Shown here piece by piece: positions 1 through 10,513 of a stretch of 64,000 nucleotides of DNA. The notes under the pieces were generated by a model. The model was given only the letters and a program-made list of their open reading frames with translations. It did not search any database and had not been told where the DNA came from. The first letter of the stretch is position 1. Each line of letters begins with the position of its first letter. The stretch is taken from positions 1 to 64,000 of the forward strand of contig LNKV01000032.1 in NCBI GenBank assembly GCA_001465935.1, read 5' to 3'. Source of the DNA: Clarireedia homoeocarpa. Taxonomy: Eukaryota; Ascomycota; Leotiomycetes; Helotiales; Rutstroemiaceae. A program made the translations under genes and the position numbers.

Positions 1-780
1 ATATATTAGTATATATATAATTAAATATATAATCTCTTTTTATATATAAACTTTCAAATCTTTATAATTCTTTTAACTCTTTAATTATTAATTTTAAGAT
101 TATTTAATATTTTTATTAATAATCTTATTATATTAATATATTTAATAAATAATAAATTTAAAAAGATAGTTATTTTAATATTTAGAAATTATTTCTTAAT
201 TTAAAAATACTTTTATTTATTAAAATAAATCTTTATAAATTTATTAATAAAGAATAATTTCTTTATATAATCTTTAGAAACTATTATTAATAAATAATAA
301 AAATCTTTATATATATTAACTTTTTCTTTAAAAGTAATAAAAAGTTTATTATAATATATAAAGAGATATTTTATAATTATAAATTTATTTTAATAAAATA
401 TATATTTATAAAATATATAAATAATAATTATATAATTTATATTATAATAAAGAAAGTTATAAAAATAAAAGTATTTAAAGATATTCAAAATATAGTAAAT
501 ATTAAAAGTTATATAAATATTTAACTTTTTAGAAGTTTCTATATAATAGTATTATAAATATTTCTCTAAAGATATAAACCCTTTGTTTTTATAAATTAAT
601 ATATATACTCTTTAGTTTAAAATCTTATAAAAGTCTATTTCAAAAAAGAAAAGAGAAAAAATATATTATTTATATTATTTATATTAAGGAAGCTCTTACT
701 AATCAAGAAAGAAGTGATATAGTAATATTATAACGTGTCTAGACACGATATCTGATCTATAACTATATATATTTACTTTT
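1..780. other. AT-rich block, probably degraded repeat sequence
   Basis: Almost every base here is A or T, with long stretches lacking G or C, unlike the mixed composition from about 820 onward. No open reading frame of note lies in it. In filamentous ascomycetes such blocks are usually old transposons eroded by repeat-induced point mutation (C:G to T:A), and the neighbouring NLR relic shows the same type of change. No transposon ends or coding remnants can be recognised, so the origin is inference. Confidence 0.6.
734..747. repeat. 14-bp perfect palindrome at the AT-block border
   Basis: The sequence cgtgtctagacacg is a perfect inverted repeat. It is one of the first GC-containing words after the AT-rich block and lies 73 bp from a second perfect palindrome. 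It could be a transposon end, a protein-binding site or chance. Confidence 0.5.
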
Positions 781-806
781 AATATTTCCTCCTATCTTAT
801 TTTACC

Positions 807-820
807 TTTGGTATACCAAA
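807..820. repeat. second 14-bp perfect palindrome
   Basis: The sequence tttggtataccaaa is its own reverse complement. It lies at the transition from AT-rich to normal sequence. No function can be assigned. Confidence 0.5.
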
Positions 821-1043
821 AACAGAAAGTAAGGCGCCGATCGACAGAGCGATATAAGGTGATGAAGGATAAGCTAGAGATAAGTAGGACGGCTGATATA
901 ACTAATACGACTAAACCAATCAAAGGCTTCAAAAGCGCCTGTCACATTTCATTCGGGTCAAATTCCAAATGCCCTCTCATAGTAGGTAGTAAACTGTATA
1001 AAACAAGATATCTAAAAAGTATTGAGCAGGAGTAGTTAAAGAA

Positions 1044-4000
1044 CTATGAATAGCCTAGAGATTCCAGCAACTTGACCACTGCCTCGTGCCCGCGCTCAGC
1101 AGCCCACGATAGCGGCGTTCGACCGTACTTATCTTTTGAATTAATATCAACCTTGCCTGTCTCGAGCAGTAGCTTGACCACTACCTCGTGCCCGCGCTCA
1201 GCAGCCAACGATAGCGGCGTTCTATCGTACTTATCCTGCGAGTTGATATCAATCTTGCCTGTCTCGAGCAGTAACTTGACCACTGCCTCGTGCCCGCGCT
1301 CAGCAGCCCACGACAGCGGCGTTCGACCGTAACTGTCTTTAGAATCCTGAAATTGACTACCAAGCATTATATTTATTGCTTCTTGAATCCCGAAATATGC
1401 TGCTAAATGTATTCCTGTCATTTGCCGTGGTACTCGCTGACTATAATTCGGGTCTAATAACCACTTCTGCACAGCTATAAGCACTTGCGACGCCGCCTCC
1501 ACCTTAACCTCGCAGTTTAAGAAGTATACTATTTCCTCGCATAAAGTTAAATCCTGGCATAAAGTCAAAGCCTGACGAGCATGACGCCCCCAGTTGTGTG
1601 CAGCGTATTTGTAGAGCGGATTTGATTTTATCCGCTGCTCGAACTCATCGTCTGTCCGACAAAACCCACTCTCAAAGATACTAAATGAAAGGTAGGTAGT
1701 ACAGATTGTCGTGATAGTGGCTTCTGCTCTCGGAAACCACTGTTTCTGTGTTCGCTCAAAGTATTCTTGCGTCGTATAGTGGACTAAGCGGATTATATTG
1801 CTTTCTTCATCTACCACAACTAACGGGGCACATGCACTGGTTATATGCTCAATAGTAGGAGTATTGTCTTTATTCAGTTCTGATTTTCCAATTTCAACTG
1901 TAAGAGCATCTCGGAGCTCCGGTATAGTTATCTGCCTCTTTGCATTAACAATCCATGAAAGGACTAGTAATGCGTCTTGAGGCAAGTCGCCATTTTGTCG
2001 TTGAATCCGCTCTATAGCTTTGTCGTACGCTTCATCTAGCGCATTCGTCCCGTCTGTTGATACTGAAGAGGCCTTTCGCAGACCTTTCAATGCTTTTCGA
2101 AGAGCTGCTTGTGATCTCTTACCAATGAGCATATCGATATAGAGTTGCGCGAGGAGAAACCTTACTAAATCAATACGATGTCTGAAAGTATCACTATATA
2201 ATACTTATATTCCTTCAATTGCCGACTCTATTCCTTCCTTGATCTCGTTCTGAAGACCTATATCATCCGCTACGAAATCTGGCAGGCAAGACATACTCTT
2301 ATCTAAGACATTAAAAATATCTTCGCGGGTAGGGCGAATTTCTTTAGATAGACAGTCTTTAAATCTTTTTATAATTGCTGGAATGGGCCGAGAAGTAGCG
2401 AAAAGGTTTAGTCCGATCTTACTTTGTACGCCAAATAAATGATCTAGTAGTTTTGTACGGTTGTTATTAGCATCCTGGCATTCATCGAGTGCGTCGACGA
2501 TAATGAAGACTCTTGAATAGGACCTTCCAACAGACTGGAGGGTTGCGGAAAGCTCCTCGAGTAAGGGGCGTGTATTTCTTTTTTGGTGTCGATCGTATAA
2601 TTCTTGTACACTTACGGGGAAGGTCTTCTAGTGCTGAGCCAACTGTTTGATCAAATTTGCTAGTAGCTGTTCTGGTTTTTAGTCTTGTTGCCGCTGGAAG
2701 TTGCAATAGAGGTAAGCGATGCCAACTGTGGTGTTGTCTTCGAACCGCCTAACTAGGTCTTTAACCAAAATAGATGTCTGGATAGTCTTCCCTGCCCCTG
2801 GAATACCTTGGCAGAATAATGTCTGCTTGCTTGTTGCCAACCAATCGTTAAATTCTGTTGATTTTAATAACCATTAACCAGTACCTGGCTCACATCTTGT
2901 GATATAGTCGTTCTGCTGATAAGCCAAATGTTGAGGATATTCTTTTGTTTTACAAGTTCTTTATCTATAGTGGAAATTAGCACAAGCTCAACTTCTGGTA
3001 AGATGGCAATCGCACCTCCAAGAAGGACACCTAGGTCTTCCCTCGTTTTTATAAATCCATCTTCGACTTTTTGGTGCACACGTTTCAGGTCTTGCTTCAC
3101 TGTTTACATATATAGTTCAGCATTCGTTACGTCTCTATGGATGTTATTCAAAGACGAAGTCACTAACCCTCCTTAAGCACATCTTTGACCAGCCGCTCTC
3201 TGTCAACATCACTTGGTTGTACAACACTCAGAAGTTCCTTGGCGAATGCTGCTGCTACCACCGCTGCATACTCTTGCCATACTTTATTCTTGTGCGAGTC
3301 ACAGTAGTCGCAGATGCCCCGAATTACAACGCATGGAAAGTTGTTCATTATCCCAGCTGCTTCCATTTCAACACATAAGAAGTTACCACCAAGATCTTTG
3401 TTGAGCTTATCCCGAAAAGCAGCGTCCTTGATGACTTGGTTTCCAGACATGATTAGACCGTAATGCACACTCATATCTCGACTCTTTCTTTTCACAATCT
3501 TAGACTTGTCGCAAAATCGACAACTCTCCTCTTCTTCGTCATCGTTATCATCCTCTTTTTCTTGCTCCTCCTCGCCAGTATCATCTTCCAACGTAGCATT
3601 ATCGTCCATAATAACCTTACTAACATGATCATAGTCCGCTCTGAATAACACATCCTGAAGCGAATCAGACTTCAAATACTTCTTGGCCGCTTTGGGATAC
3701 TTCCGCTTTAGCTCGTCAAGATAATCAGGGATTTTCGATCCCGTCAAGTCATGCTCCGTCTCTAGCGTCCCCAAAGCTGATAGTAGAGCATTGGGCGGAT
3801 TATTCAGCGCTCCAGTTCGCTCGAACTTGCCACCCTCGCCGGGAAATTGTCCCTCCGGTGTACCGACTACGACATCACCTAGGCGCACCTTGGGTGGGAT
3901 ACCGCCCCCAATTCCAACCATAAGGCCAACTTTGATAGATGGAAACGTTCCAACCATCAAGGTCGCGACATTCGCAGCAGAGTTTGTGCCGTACTTGCCA

Positions 4001-4191
4001 TTAGGCAGACACGCTATGACAATGTTGTGCTGGCCAATTGAACCTAGAGTGTATGTGTTGCTATCATACGGCGGCTTAGACAGATTTCCATGTCTCTTGT
4101 CTAACATGGCCGTTGCCGCAGTCTGCTCCTTTGGGAGGGCACAGATCCATCCCACGTTATAATCGCTATGAGCTTTAGTCTCGGTGGCCAT
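1044..4191 (-). pseudogene. PNP-NACHT-ankyrin NLR, inactivated
   Basis: Relic of a fungal NOD-like receptor, a class linked to non-self recognition and heterokaryon incompatibility. Exon 1 (4191 to 3168) encodes an intact purine/uridine nucleoside phosphorylase-like domain: N-terminal HSDYNVGWICALPKE, glycine-rich GIGGGIPP, then VCVEMEAAGIM-type and RGICDYCDSH motifs. An intron at 3167-3100 (GTTAGT..ACAG) restores the frame into a helical linker. The NACHT part follows, with P-loop GIPGAGKT near 2785-2810 and Walker B VFIIVDALDE near 2480-2515. The end is an open ankyrin ORF (2132-1044). Damage: stops TAA 2874-2876 (where relatives have GTGQWLL), TAA 2679-2681 and TAG 2628-2630; a frame break near 2905-2935; and a donor at 2208-2203 reading ATAAGT. 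Restoring GTAAGT there would give the family motif GMFLLAQL. The PNP half or the ankyrin half could still be expressed separately. Confidence 0.85.
1067..1345 (-). repeat. near-identical 102-bp ankyrin repeat units
   Basis: Three tandem copies of a 102-bp unit begin about 1069, 1171 and 1273. Each encodes a 33-34-residue ankyrin repeat with the core RTPLSWAAERGHE. DNA identity between copies is very high (only a few differences per copy), showing recent amplification or homogenisation, as is usual in fungal NLRs with high-identity repeat domains. The last unit is shortened and ends in KLLESLGYS. Confidence 0.85.
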
Positions 4192-5026
4192 CGGTGTAGG
4201 TGGTGCACAATATCAGGCTGTGTCTTGCAGGAGACGAATATATTCTAGTATCGAATAATTGCAGTAGGTGCTTTTAATTCATTTACAGCAATTGTTCGGA
4301 TGCTGATGGCTGCAGATTCATCAAACAATGCTGTACATACTGCTTTATCTTGGAGAAAAGGATTGCAAGTAAGGTAGGGAGTGATGGCTTCAAACAGAGC
4401 AAAGCTGTAACCTTATCAGCTGTAACCATTACCAGTCAGCCGCAATCAATACTTCCCAATAAAGCATGTAAATTCTGGCCAGTGGAAAGAGGACACTTGT
4501 TGCAGATCATGTCCTAATTCGGGCAGTAAATGCATCCCTGATGCAGGTCGTGCCAGGTAGAAATTGAATGAAGACGGTGGATGAGTGGGTGCCCCCGAGT
4601 TGGAACATTCATTGGGGGGTTACAAAGCCACAAGCATTCAGTGAGATTTTCTTTTCTAGACTCGAGCATAGAAATCATATTTTGTAGGTCAAAATGAGTT
4701 TGAGTATACAAGCCTTGAATCGGTGGATTATTCAAGTGAGGCGTGCGGGGAGGTGGTGCGGGGGAAAACGGCTAGTCTATAGCTGTAAGGGACTATTTAC
4801 ATTTGGCCAATAATATAAATTCTGTAAATTTTGAGGCTCTTACGATACTGATCTGCTAAGCCGTAAATTTCTAATAAGCTAATAATTTACTTTATAAAGA
4901 TTTATATTAAATAGAAAAATTGAGATTCGAATATTAGATTTTAGTTACTAAATAAAGAATAATTCACAGTTTTGTAGTACATAAAACTTTTGGAGGTATA
5001 TATTTTTAATTGTAAGAATGTCAAGC
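4192..5026. other. intergenic, no gene seen apart from a 5S fragment
   Basis: Between the NLR relic and the 5S rRNA gene I see no supported coding region. Sequence from about 4790 to 4990 is AT-rich. The only recognisable item is a 23-bp copy of part of 5S rRNA (4708-4730). Confidence 0.6.
4708..4730 (+). pseudogene. 5S rRNA fragment
   Basis: Twenty-three bases (beginning acaagccttgaatc) match bases 5079-5101 inside the complete 5S gene exactly, in the same orientation and about 370 bp upstream. Homology fades on both sides. It looks like a truncated dispersed 5S copy. Confidence 0.6.
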
Positions 5027-5145
5027 ACATACGACCATAGATCAAGGAGAAATGGGCATCCCGTCCGCTCTGCCATACACAAGCCTTGAATCGGTGGATT
5101 AGTAGTTGGGTGGGTGACCACCAGCGAATCCCCACTGTTGTATGT
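5027..5145 (+). rRNA. 5S ribosomal RNA
   Basis: The 119-nt sequence starts acatacgacc and ends gttgtatgt; these ends pair as a 9-bp helix I including one G-T. The interior has the conserved ascomycete 5S core: the gggcatcccgtccgctctgcc loop and, near 5101-5128, the gtagttgggtgggtgaccac region containing the internal control region. Bases gatcaagg and ccttgaatc can form helix II. As in Neurospora-type genomes, 5S is dispersed as a single gene rather than part of the rDNA array. It is transcribed by RNA polymerase III. Confidence 0.93.
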
Positions 5146-5152
5146 TTCTTTT
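5143..5152 (+). terminator. Pol III oligo-T terminator of 5S gene
   Basis: A T-rich tract (tgtttctttt) directly follows the 3' end of the 5S gene, as expected for RNA polymerase III termination. Confidence 0.6.
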
Positions 5153-5424
5153 GCACTTTTGCTTTTGCACTTTTGCATTTTTGTATTTCTTTTACTCCTA
5201 GCTAGGTAGGTACGCACTCATCGCACCCGATGGATATGTGTGTAATAAAAGTAAACTGTAGCTAGTACTTTACCTGTTTGATGAATAAAATGATCCATGG
5301 AAATGAAGGTCTGGTAGGGATAGAGAAGGAGGAACCTCGACGAACAATCACTCTCTGATATGTCAAACCGAAAGATGGCGCATATTGAATACATCATTTG
5401 ACTTTTATTAAACCATCCCAAACC

Positions 5425-8211
5425 CTAATCTAAGCCCATCCATTCCGCATCATCGTCATCATCCTTACCATTTAACTCCTGTACATCAACACCCACCCCC
5501 CCGTCCATAATTGCTTTCCCATTAACCGAATTTGACTGTTCCAACGGCTGACTCAACAAGTAATCCACAAGATAAACATTTTCCTCAGCTAACCTCCTCA
5601 AATCATCTCTGATCCGCCCTACTGCTCTCCCTACAATCCGTAACTCGGAATCCACTAGTATCCTATTGTCACCGACCCACTGGCCGTGACTGGTGAGAAT
5701 TGCTTGCACCCAGAGTAAACAGAACTCCAGATGCGGACTCTCTTCCGTTTGCATAGCTACGAAGCGGAGGAGTCGAGGAACGTATACGATGGGCAGCTCA
5801 GCTACTACGTGTGAGATATCTGAGGGTGGGATGGCTTGGAAAACACGTCGGATGAGGGGTGATTCGTTAAGACGGAAAGCCATGACAAGGGCTTTTAGGT
5901 AGTCCTTCTCGTGCTGAAGAACGTGCAGGGTAGAGGAGGGTGTGATTGCTAGATCTAGATCGATGGGGTCGAATAGTGGTGCTGTGTCGAGACTGTAAAT
6001 GAGAAGGCCTTCTGTAGATGCAGCGCAGAAGGCTCTTCCCGTGGGCGAAAATGCCACGCCTGAGACGCGAACTTCGGGCATACGCTTTCTGGCGGAGGGA
6101 TCCCCGCCGCGAGTTGAGCCGGGAAGGGTACGATCGATGCGATCTTCGAGGTCAGAGGCCTCGCCTTGGTCATCGATCAGGTCGGTAGGACCAGCTTCGG
6201 TGAGTAGTTTGCTGTTAAGGAATTCTTGGGTGCCGGAGAGGGAGAGATTGATGCTTACTGTGAAGCGTTTGAGGAGGACGAGGGATGAGACGGAGTAGAG
6301 ACAGATGTATTTGCTGTTGCCGCCTGCCAGTACACAGGTACCATCGGCGCTATACCTAATCGTGCTGAAACTTTTGTTTCCAGCGGCATTGGCCGCTGTT
6401 CGACGATCAGTGATTTTACGTCCACCTGATACATCTCTTCGTCCGTCGACACCAGATTGCTGTTCGGCTTCTGAGACGGACCAGAATGTTAATTGGCCGT
6501 CGAGGGTCGAAACGGCGAGTTGTAAAGAATCAGGTCGGAATGCAACGTCTAGGACATCGGCCTGCAGTTGAAGTGGTTCGCTGGTTTGTGTCCGGTCGAA
6601 AATTGACCAAATACGAACTGTGTGATCCCAACTTCCGCTTACCACTACACCTCCATTAGGTGCAAACGCCAATGAAGACACAGGCCCTTCATGGCCTGCT
6701 AATCTATCGAGCAATTGTCCTGTTTGTACTGACCAGATGTGAATTTCGAACGAGTCCAGTGATCCAGCACAAACAACTTCTCCACTTGGATCCACAGCTA
6801 AGGATGAAAATGAAAGTCGTGTCGGAGCTGTAAACGTTCTGAAATTCCGATACCGTATTAAATCCCATGCTCTGATGGAGCCATCCAGACTCGATGTGAA
6901 GAGAACATTTCCTCTTTTCGCGAACTCGCATGCTGTCACCCCACTTGTATGTTCTGTGAAGGTAACGATGCAGAAACCGGTATTTACATCCCAAACTTTG
7001 ATCTTTCCATCGTCTGCAGTTGTGATAATCTTTTGTCCATCTGGAGAGTAAACCAAAGCATTCATCGAATCAAAGTGACCTTGTTGCTTCAATATGTAGG
7101 ATTCAGATTGCCACTCCCACACTAAAAGCTGTCCCAGTTTCGAAGCTCCGAACGCTAGCCACTCACCACTTTTGTTGATTGTGACAAAATCAATATCGTT
7201 TTGCGAAATACTGAGTGTGTGTATCATGTTAAATTCAGGCATCTCGTAAAGCCCGAAAACTCCATTCGAAAATCCGGCAACCAGTAGGTTGGTTTCAGCG
7301 TGGTATGCAACGCAGTTTACTTTCGCGTGTTGTTGCATGAAGTAATGCCTCTCGATAATCCTCCATTGCATCTGTGCATCATCGTCTTCATCCATATCGT
7401 CATCTTCCGGTTCGGGTGCATTAGGATTCTTGATATATGCCCACCGGAACACAGCACCATCTTTGCTCACAGTGTATATAGTTTCTTGGTCTTTCGAGAG
7501 CCAAGCTCCCATAACCCCTTCCCGGTGACCAGCCAAGGTAGTGGGAATGAAGCCCTCTTCCGGATCCAAACTCCATATTCGGGCTGTGAGATCCTTTGCG
7601 GCACTTAGGAAAAAGCGCGAATCGCTAGACCACTCGATGCTCTGGACTGTATCATAATGGCCTGCATGTACTCTATGTCGAACGAATGGCGCAAATTCTA
7701 GTTCTCCCTCAGTGTTCGTATCTGGTGTTGAAGGCGTGTGCCACACTTCAATCATTCGTCCAACTCCTACCGCAAAGTGGCGTCCCGACGGAGAGAATGC
7801 GATGGCAGATACCGCAGATTTAAAGGAAAAGTGATGGAGAACGACCCTCCGCGGAACGTTCGTCAAGATTGCGCGCCCATCCTCGTCAATGGATAGTAAT
7901 AAATTGCCCCGCGGTGTAAGGCCCAGTCGTGCTATGTTCTTTCGATGTGCAAATGGTAGTGTATGAGATTTATTACTGCAGAAATGTCAGCATTGAATTC
8001 GTCCATCCGACTAAAATGTCTCGCACTTTACAAGATCAAAAATTGTCACTCGATTCCCTACTGGGGAAAAGAGACATGTTCCATCTGGGCTAAAGAGAAG
8101 GTTTCCTTTGCTATAAACCGTCCCTAAAAGGTTGGAGAACTAGAATCTCAGTATTAGCAGCCATCAAACTGCGAATTGCACAAAATCCCTCACCTTAAAC
8201 CCCGTCTTCAT
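5425..8211 (-). CDS. PWP2: Periodic tryptophan protein 2 (UTP1), SSU processome
   Basis: WD40 scaffold of the UTP-B subcomplex, which binds nascent 5' ETS and 18S precursor rRNA in the nucleolus. Spliced model: exons 8211-8194, 8139-8027 and 7975-5425, 893 residues. The first exon encodes only MKTGFK. Introns are 54 and 51 nt with GTGAGG..TAG and GTGCGA..CAG borders. About twelve WD repeats are visible, for example RIWSLD, IKVWDVNTG, IRAWDL, VRIWSI; acidic linkers follow (DDDMDEDDDAQ). The C-terminal third is the Utp12 domain (DYLKALVMAFRLNE to VYLVDYLLSQ), ending in an acidic tail with WMGLD. It is divergent from the septin gene across 387 bp. Length and domain order match yeast Pwp2. Confidence 0.95.
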
Positions 8212-8598
8212 CGTCACCGTTGAATTTGCATATTATACAATGGGGATTCAGAAGCTTCAGATCTTATCGCACTTCTCAATATTTGGAAATTTTTTGAGTT
8301 AATCCGAAGAATTAATCCGATATGCAAAGCTAGAGATTTAGCGCAAGATATTTGCCGTTAGTGGCTTGCCTAATATTGGGGAGCTAGGCGAAATGGGCCA
8401 GGGGCAGCTGCAACTCGAATTTCACCAGCAGAACCTCCTGAACGAACCACGTCCGATAGAAACATCGGAAACAATTAATTTCAGAAACCACACCGTTCAC
8501 CCCACGACCGCAACTTCTTTCCAACTCAACCACATTCTTTGACCTTCTCGGCCTCTTCGAACTTCCTACTCTATATCAGATATACTTGATATCTCACA
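8212..8598. promoter_or_regulatory. shared promoter of PWP2 and septin genes
   Basis: This 387-bp interval separates two divergent start codons and must hold both core promoters and 5' UTRs. It contains pyrimidine-rich stretches before the septin ATG (about 8510-8580). No defined factor site is claimed. Confidence 0.6.
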
Positions 8599-9956
8599 AT
8601 GGCACCACCACCACCTACAGCGGAGAGTACTGCTTCCCCGATTGGTATTGCGAATTTGCCAAATCAGCGACACAAAATTGTCGCGAAGAGAGGTGCCTCT
8701 TTCACTATTATGGTAGGCATTGTCTCCTTAATTATGGAAGATGACTGCTTCTAACACATCACGTTTGTAGGTAGCTGGTGAATCTGGACTTGGAAAGACG
8801 ACCTTCATCAACACTCTCTTTTCTACCACAATTAAGAACTATGCCGATCACAAACGCAGACACGCAAAGCAGGTCGACAAGACCGTCGAGATCGAAATCA
8901 CAAAGGCGGAATTAGAAGAGAAGTTCTTCAAAGGTACGAATACACAATGTTTACTTCATACAGAAGTGGAAAGATATGGTTCGATAGTTTTGTTGACATT
9001 AATTTAGTTCGTTTGACCGTTATCGATACACCTGGTTTTGGAGACTATGTTAACAACCGTGATTCTTGGATGCCAATTATTGAATTCTTGGATGATCAAC
9101 ATGAGTCTTATATGTTGCAAGAGCAACAGCCTCGTCGTTCTGATAAAATCGATCTACGTGTACACGCATGCTTGTACTTCATCCGCCCCACAGGCCACAC
9201 CCTGAAGCCACTTGACATTGAAGTGATGAAGAGGCTTAGCTCAAGAGTCAACTTAATTCCAGTTGTTGCGAAGGCTGATACCTTGAGCCCCACTGATTTG
9301 GCTCGCTTCAAGCAAAGAGTATGGGGATCCTTAATTTATTTCGAGGATTCCTTAAAGGCTAATGATTCTTCGTGTAGATTGGAGCAGTTATCGAGGCACA
9401 AGGCATTAAGATCTATACCCCGCCAGTTGAGGAGGATGACGAGGCCGCAGCACAACATGCACGAAGCCTGATGGCCGCTATGCCATTCGCCGTTATCGGA
9501 TCCGAGAAGGATGTCAAGACCACCGACGGACGTATTGTCAAGGGTCGTCAATACTCCTGGGGAGTAGCAGAAGTTGAGAACGAAGACCACTGCGACTTCA
9601 AGAAACTCCGCTCAATCCTCATCCGAACTCACATGCTCGACCTCATCCACACCACTGAAGAAGCCCACTACGAAGCCTATCGCGCTCAACAAATGGAAAC
9701 CCGCAAATTCGGCGAGGCCCGTCCCAGAAAACTCGATAACCCCAAGTTCAAGGAAGAGGAAGAGAGCTTGAGGAAGCGCTTCACCGAGCAAGTCAAGATC
9801 GAAGAACATCGATTCAGACAGTGGGAGCAGAAACTCATCAGCGAGCGTGATCGACTGAACAAGGATTTGGAGAGCACCCACGCCGCCATCAAATCTTTAG
9901 AGCAGGAACTCGAACAAATGCAAGGTAGCGCTGTTCGCAGTCATGGTCGTCGTTAA
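8599..9956 (+). CDS. CDC12: Septin, Cdc12 type (AspC orthologue)
   Basis: GTP-binding cytoskeletal protein of the septin hetero-oligomers that form rings and filaments at septa and hyphal branches. Exons 8599-8712, 8771-8933, 9008-9318 and 9378-9956 join to 388 residues. The N-terminal ISNLPNQR-like word (GIANLPNQRHKIV) is typical of the Cdc12 class. The G domain shows G1 GESGLGKT (about 41-48), G3 DTPG (about 99-102) and G4 AKAD (about 179). The C-terminal part (KFKEEEESLRKRF to SLEQELEQMQ) is a predicted coiled coil. The three introns are 58, 74 and 59 nt. The third is clear because reading through would replace the conserved segment containing AVIEAQGIKIY. Divergent from PWP2, convergent with the downstream kinase. 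Confidence 0.95.
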
Positions 9957-10513
9957 GGATCTATTTCGTCAGTTCGAAAAAATTGAAGGGAATTCACATC
10001 GCAATTTCGTCATGGAGGGAGTCTCGAAAATTGGATTTTTCTTGAAAGGTTAAATGAAAGAATGGAGAGAAGAGCTAGCTGCTAACTGTTCGTGGAAGTG
10101 GTGGTTGCAGAAAAAGGGATCTCCTTTGGGCGACTTTCTTGGGGTGTTAATTTTCTACTTCTCTTTTTTTACTCTACTTCGACAGTTGACGTCTGGAAGG
10201 CACCCTTAATCCTCTCAAATAGCTTCATGGCCTTCGATTTTCGTTAGTTTTAGCCACGATATAATTCATGCTTTTTTATGATAATTTTACTCCTTTGATT
10301 ACCTGAGATTTGTTTGAGAGAAGCGATGATATGCTAGGATAAACAAAGCAAAGATTGTAGACATGAAAGATAAATGTAGATTTGTTTGAAAAACATCGAC
10401 TATGTATCAGGCTAAATCAACTGCACGCCGCAAATAGAGGATTAGACCCCGGGAGATTCGTTTCCTTTCCTCCTTTCTCCTATACTGGGTATATTCAAAA
10501 CTAAAATATCGCT
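9957..10513. other. convergent 3' intergenic region
   Basis: The 557 bp between the septin stop and the stop of the opposite-strand kinase hold both 3' UTRs. Nothing else is recognisable. Confidence 0.6.

Noticed and set aside
2205..2207. TAA taken at first as a fourth nonsense mutation in the NLR
   Set aside because: It lies inside the 48-nt segment better explained as an intron with a mutated donor.
4941..5217. Two minus-strand ORFs of 71 and 89 codons
   Set aside because: They lie antisense across the 5S rRNA gene, and their protein sequence simply reflects the rRNA.
5693..7608. Plus-strand and alternative minus-strand ORFs of 60-102 codons
   Set aside because: All are shadows of the PWP2 coding exon in other frames.
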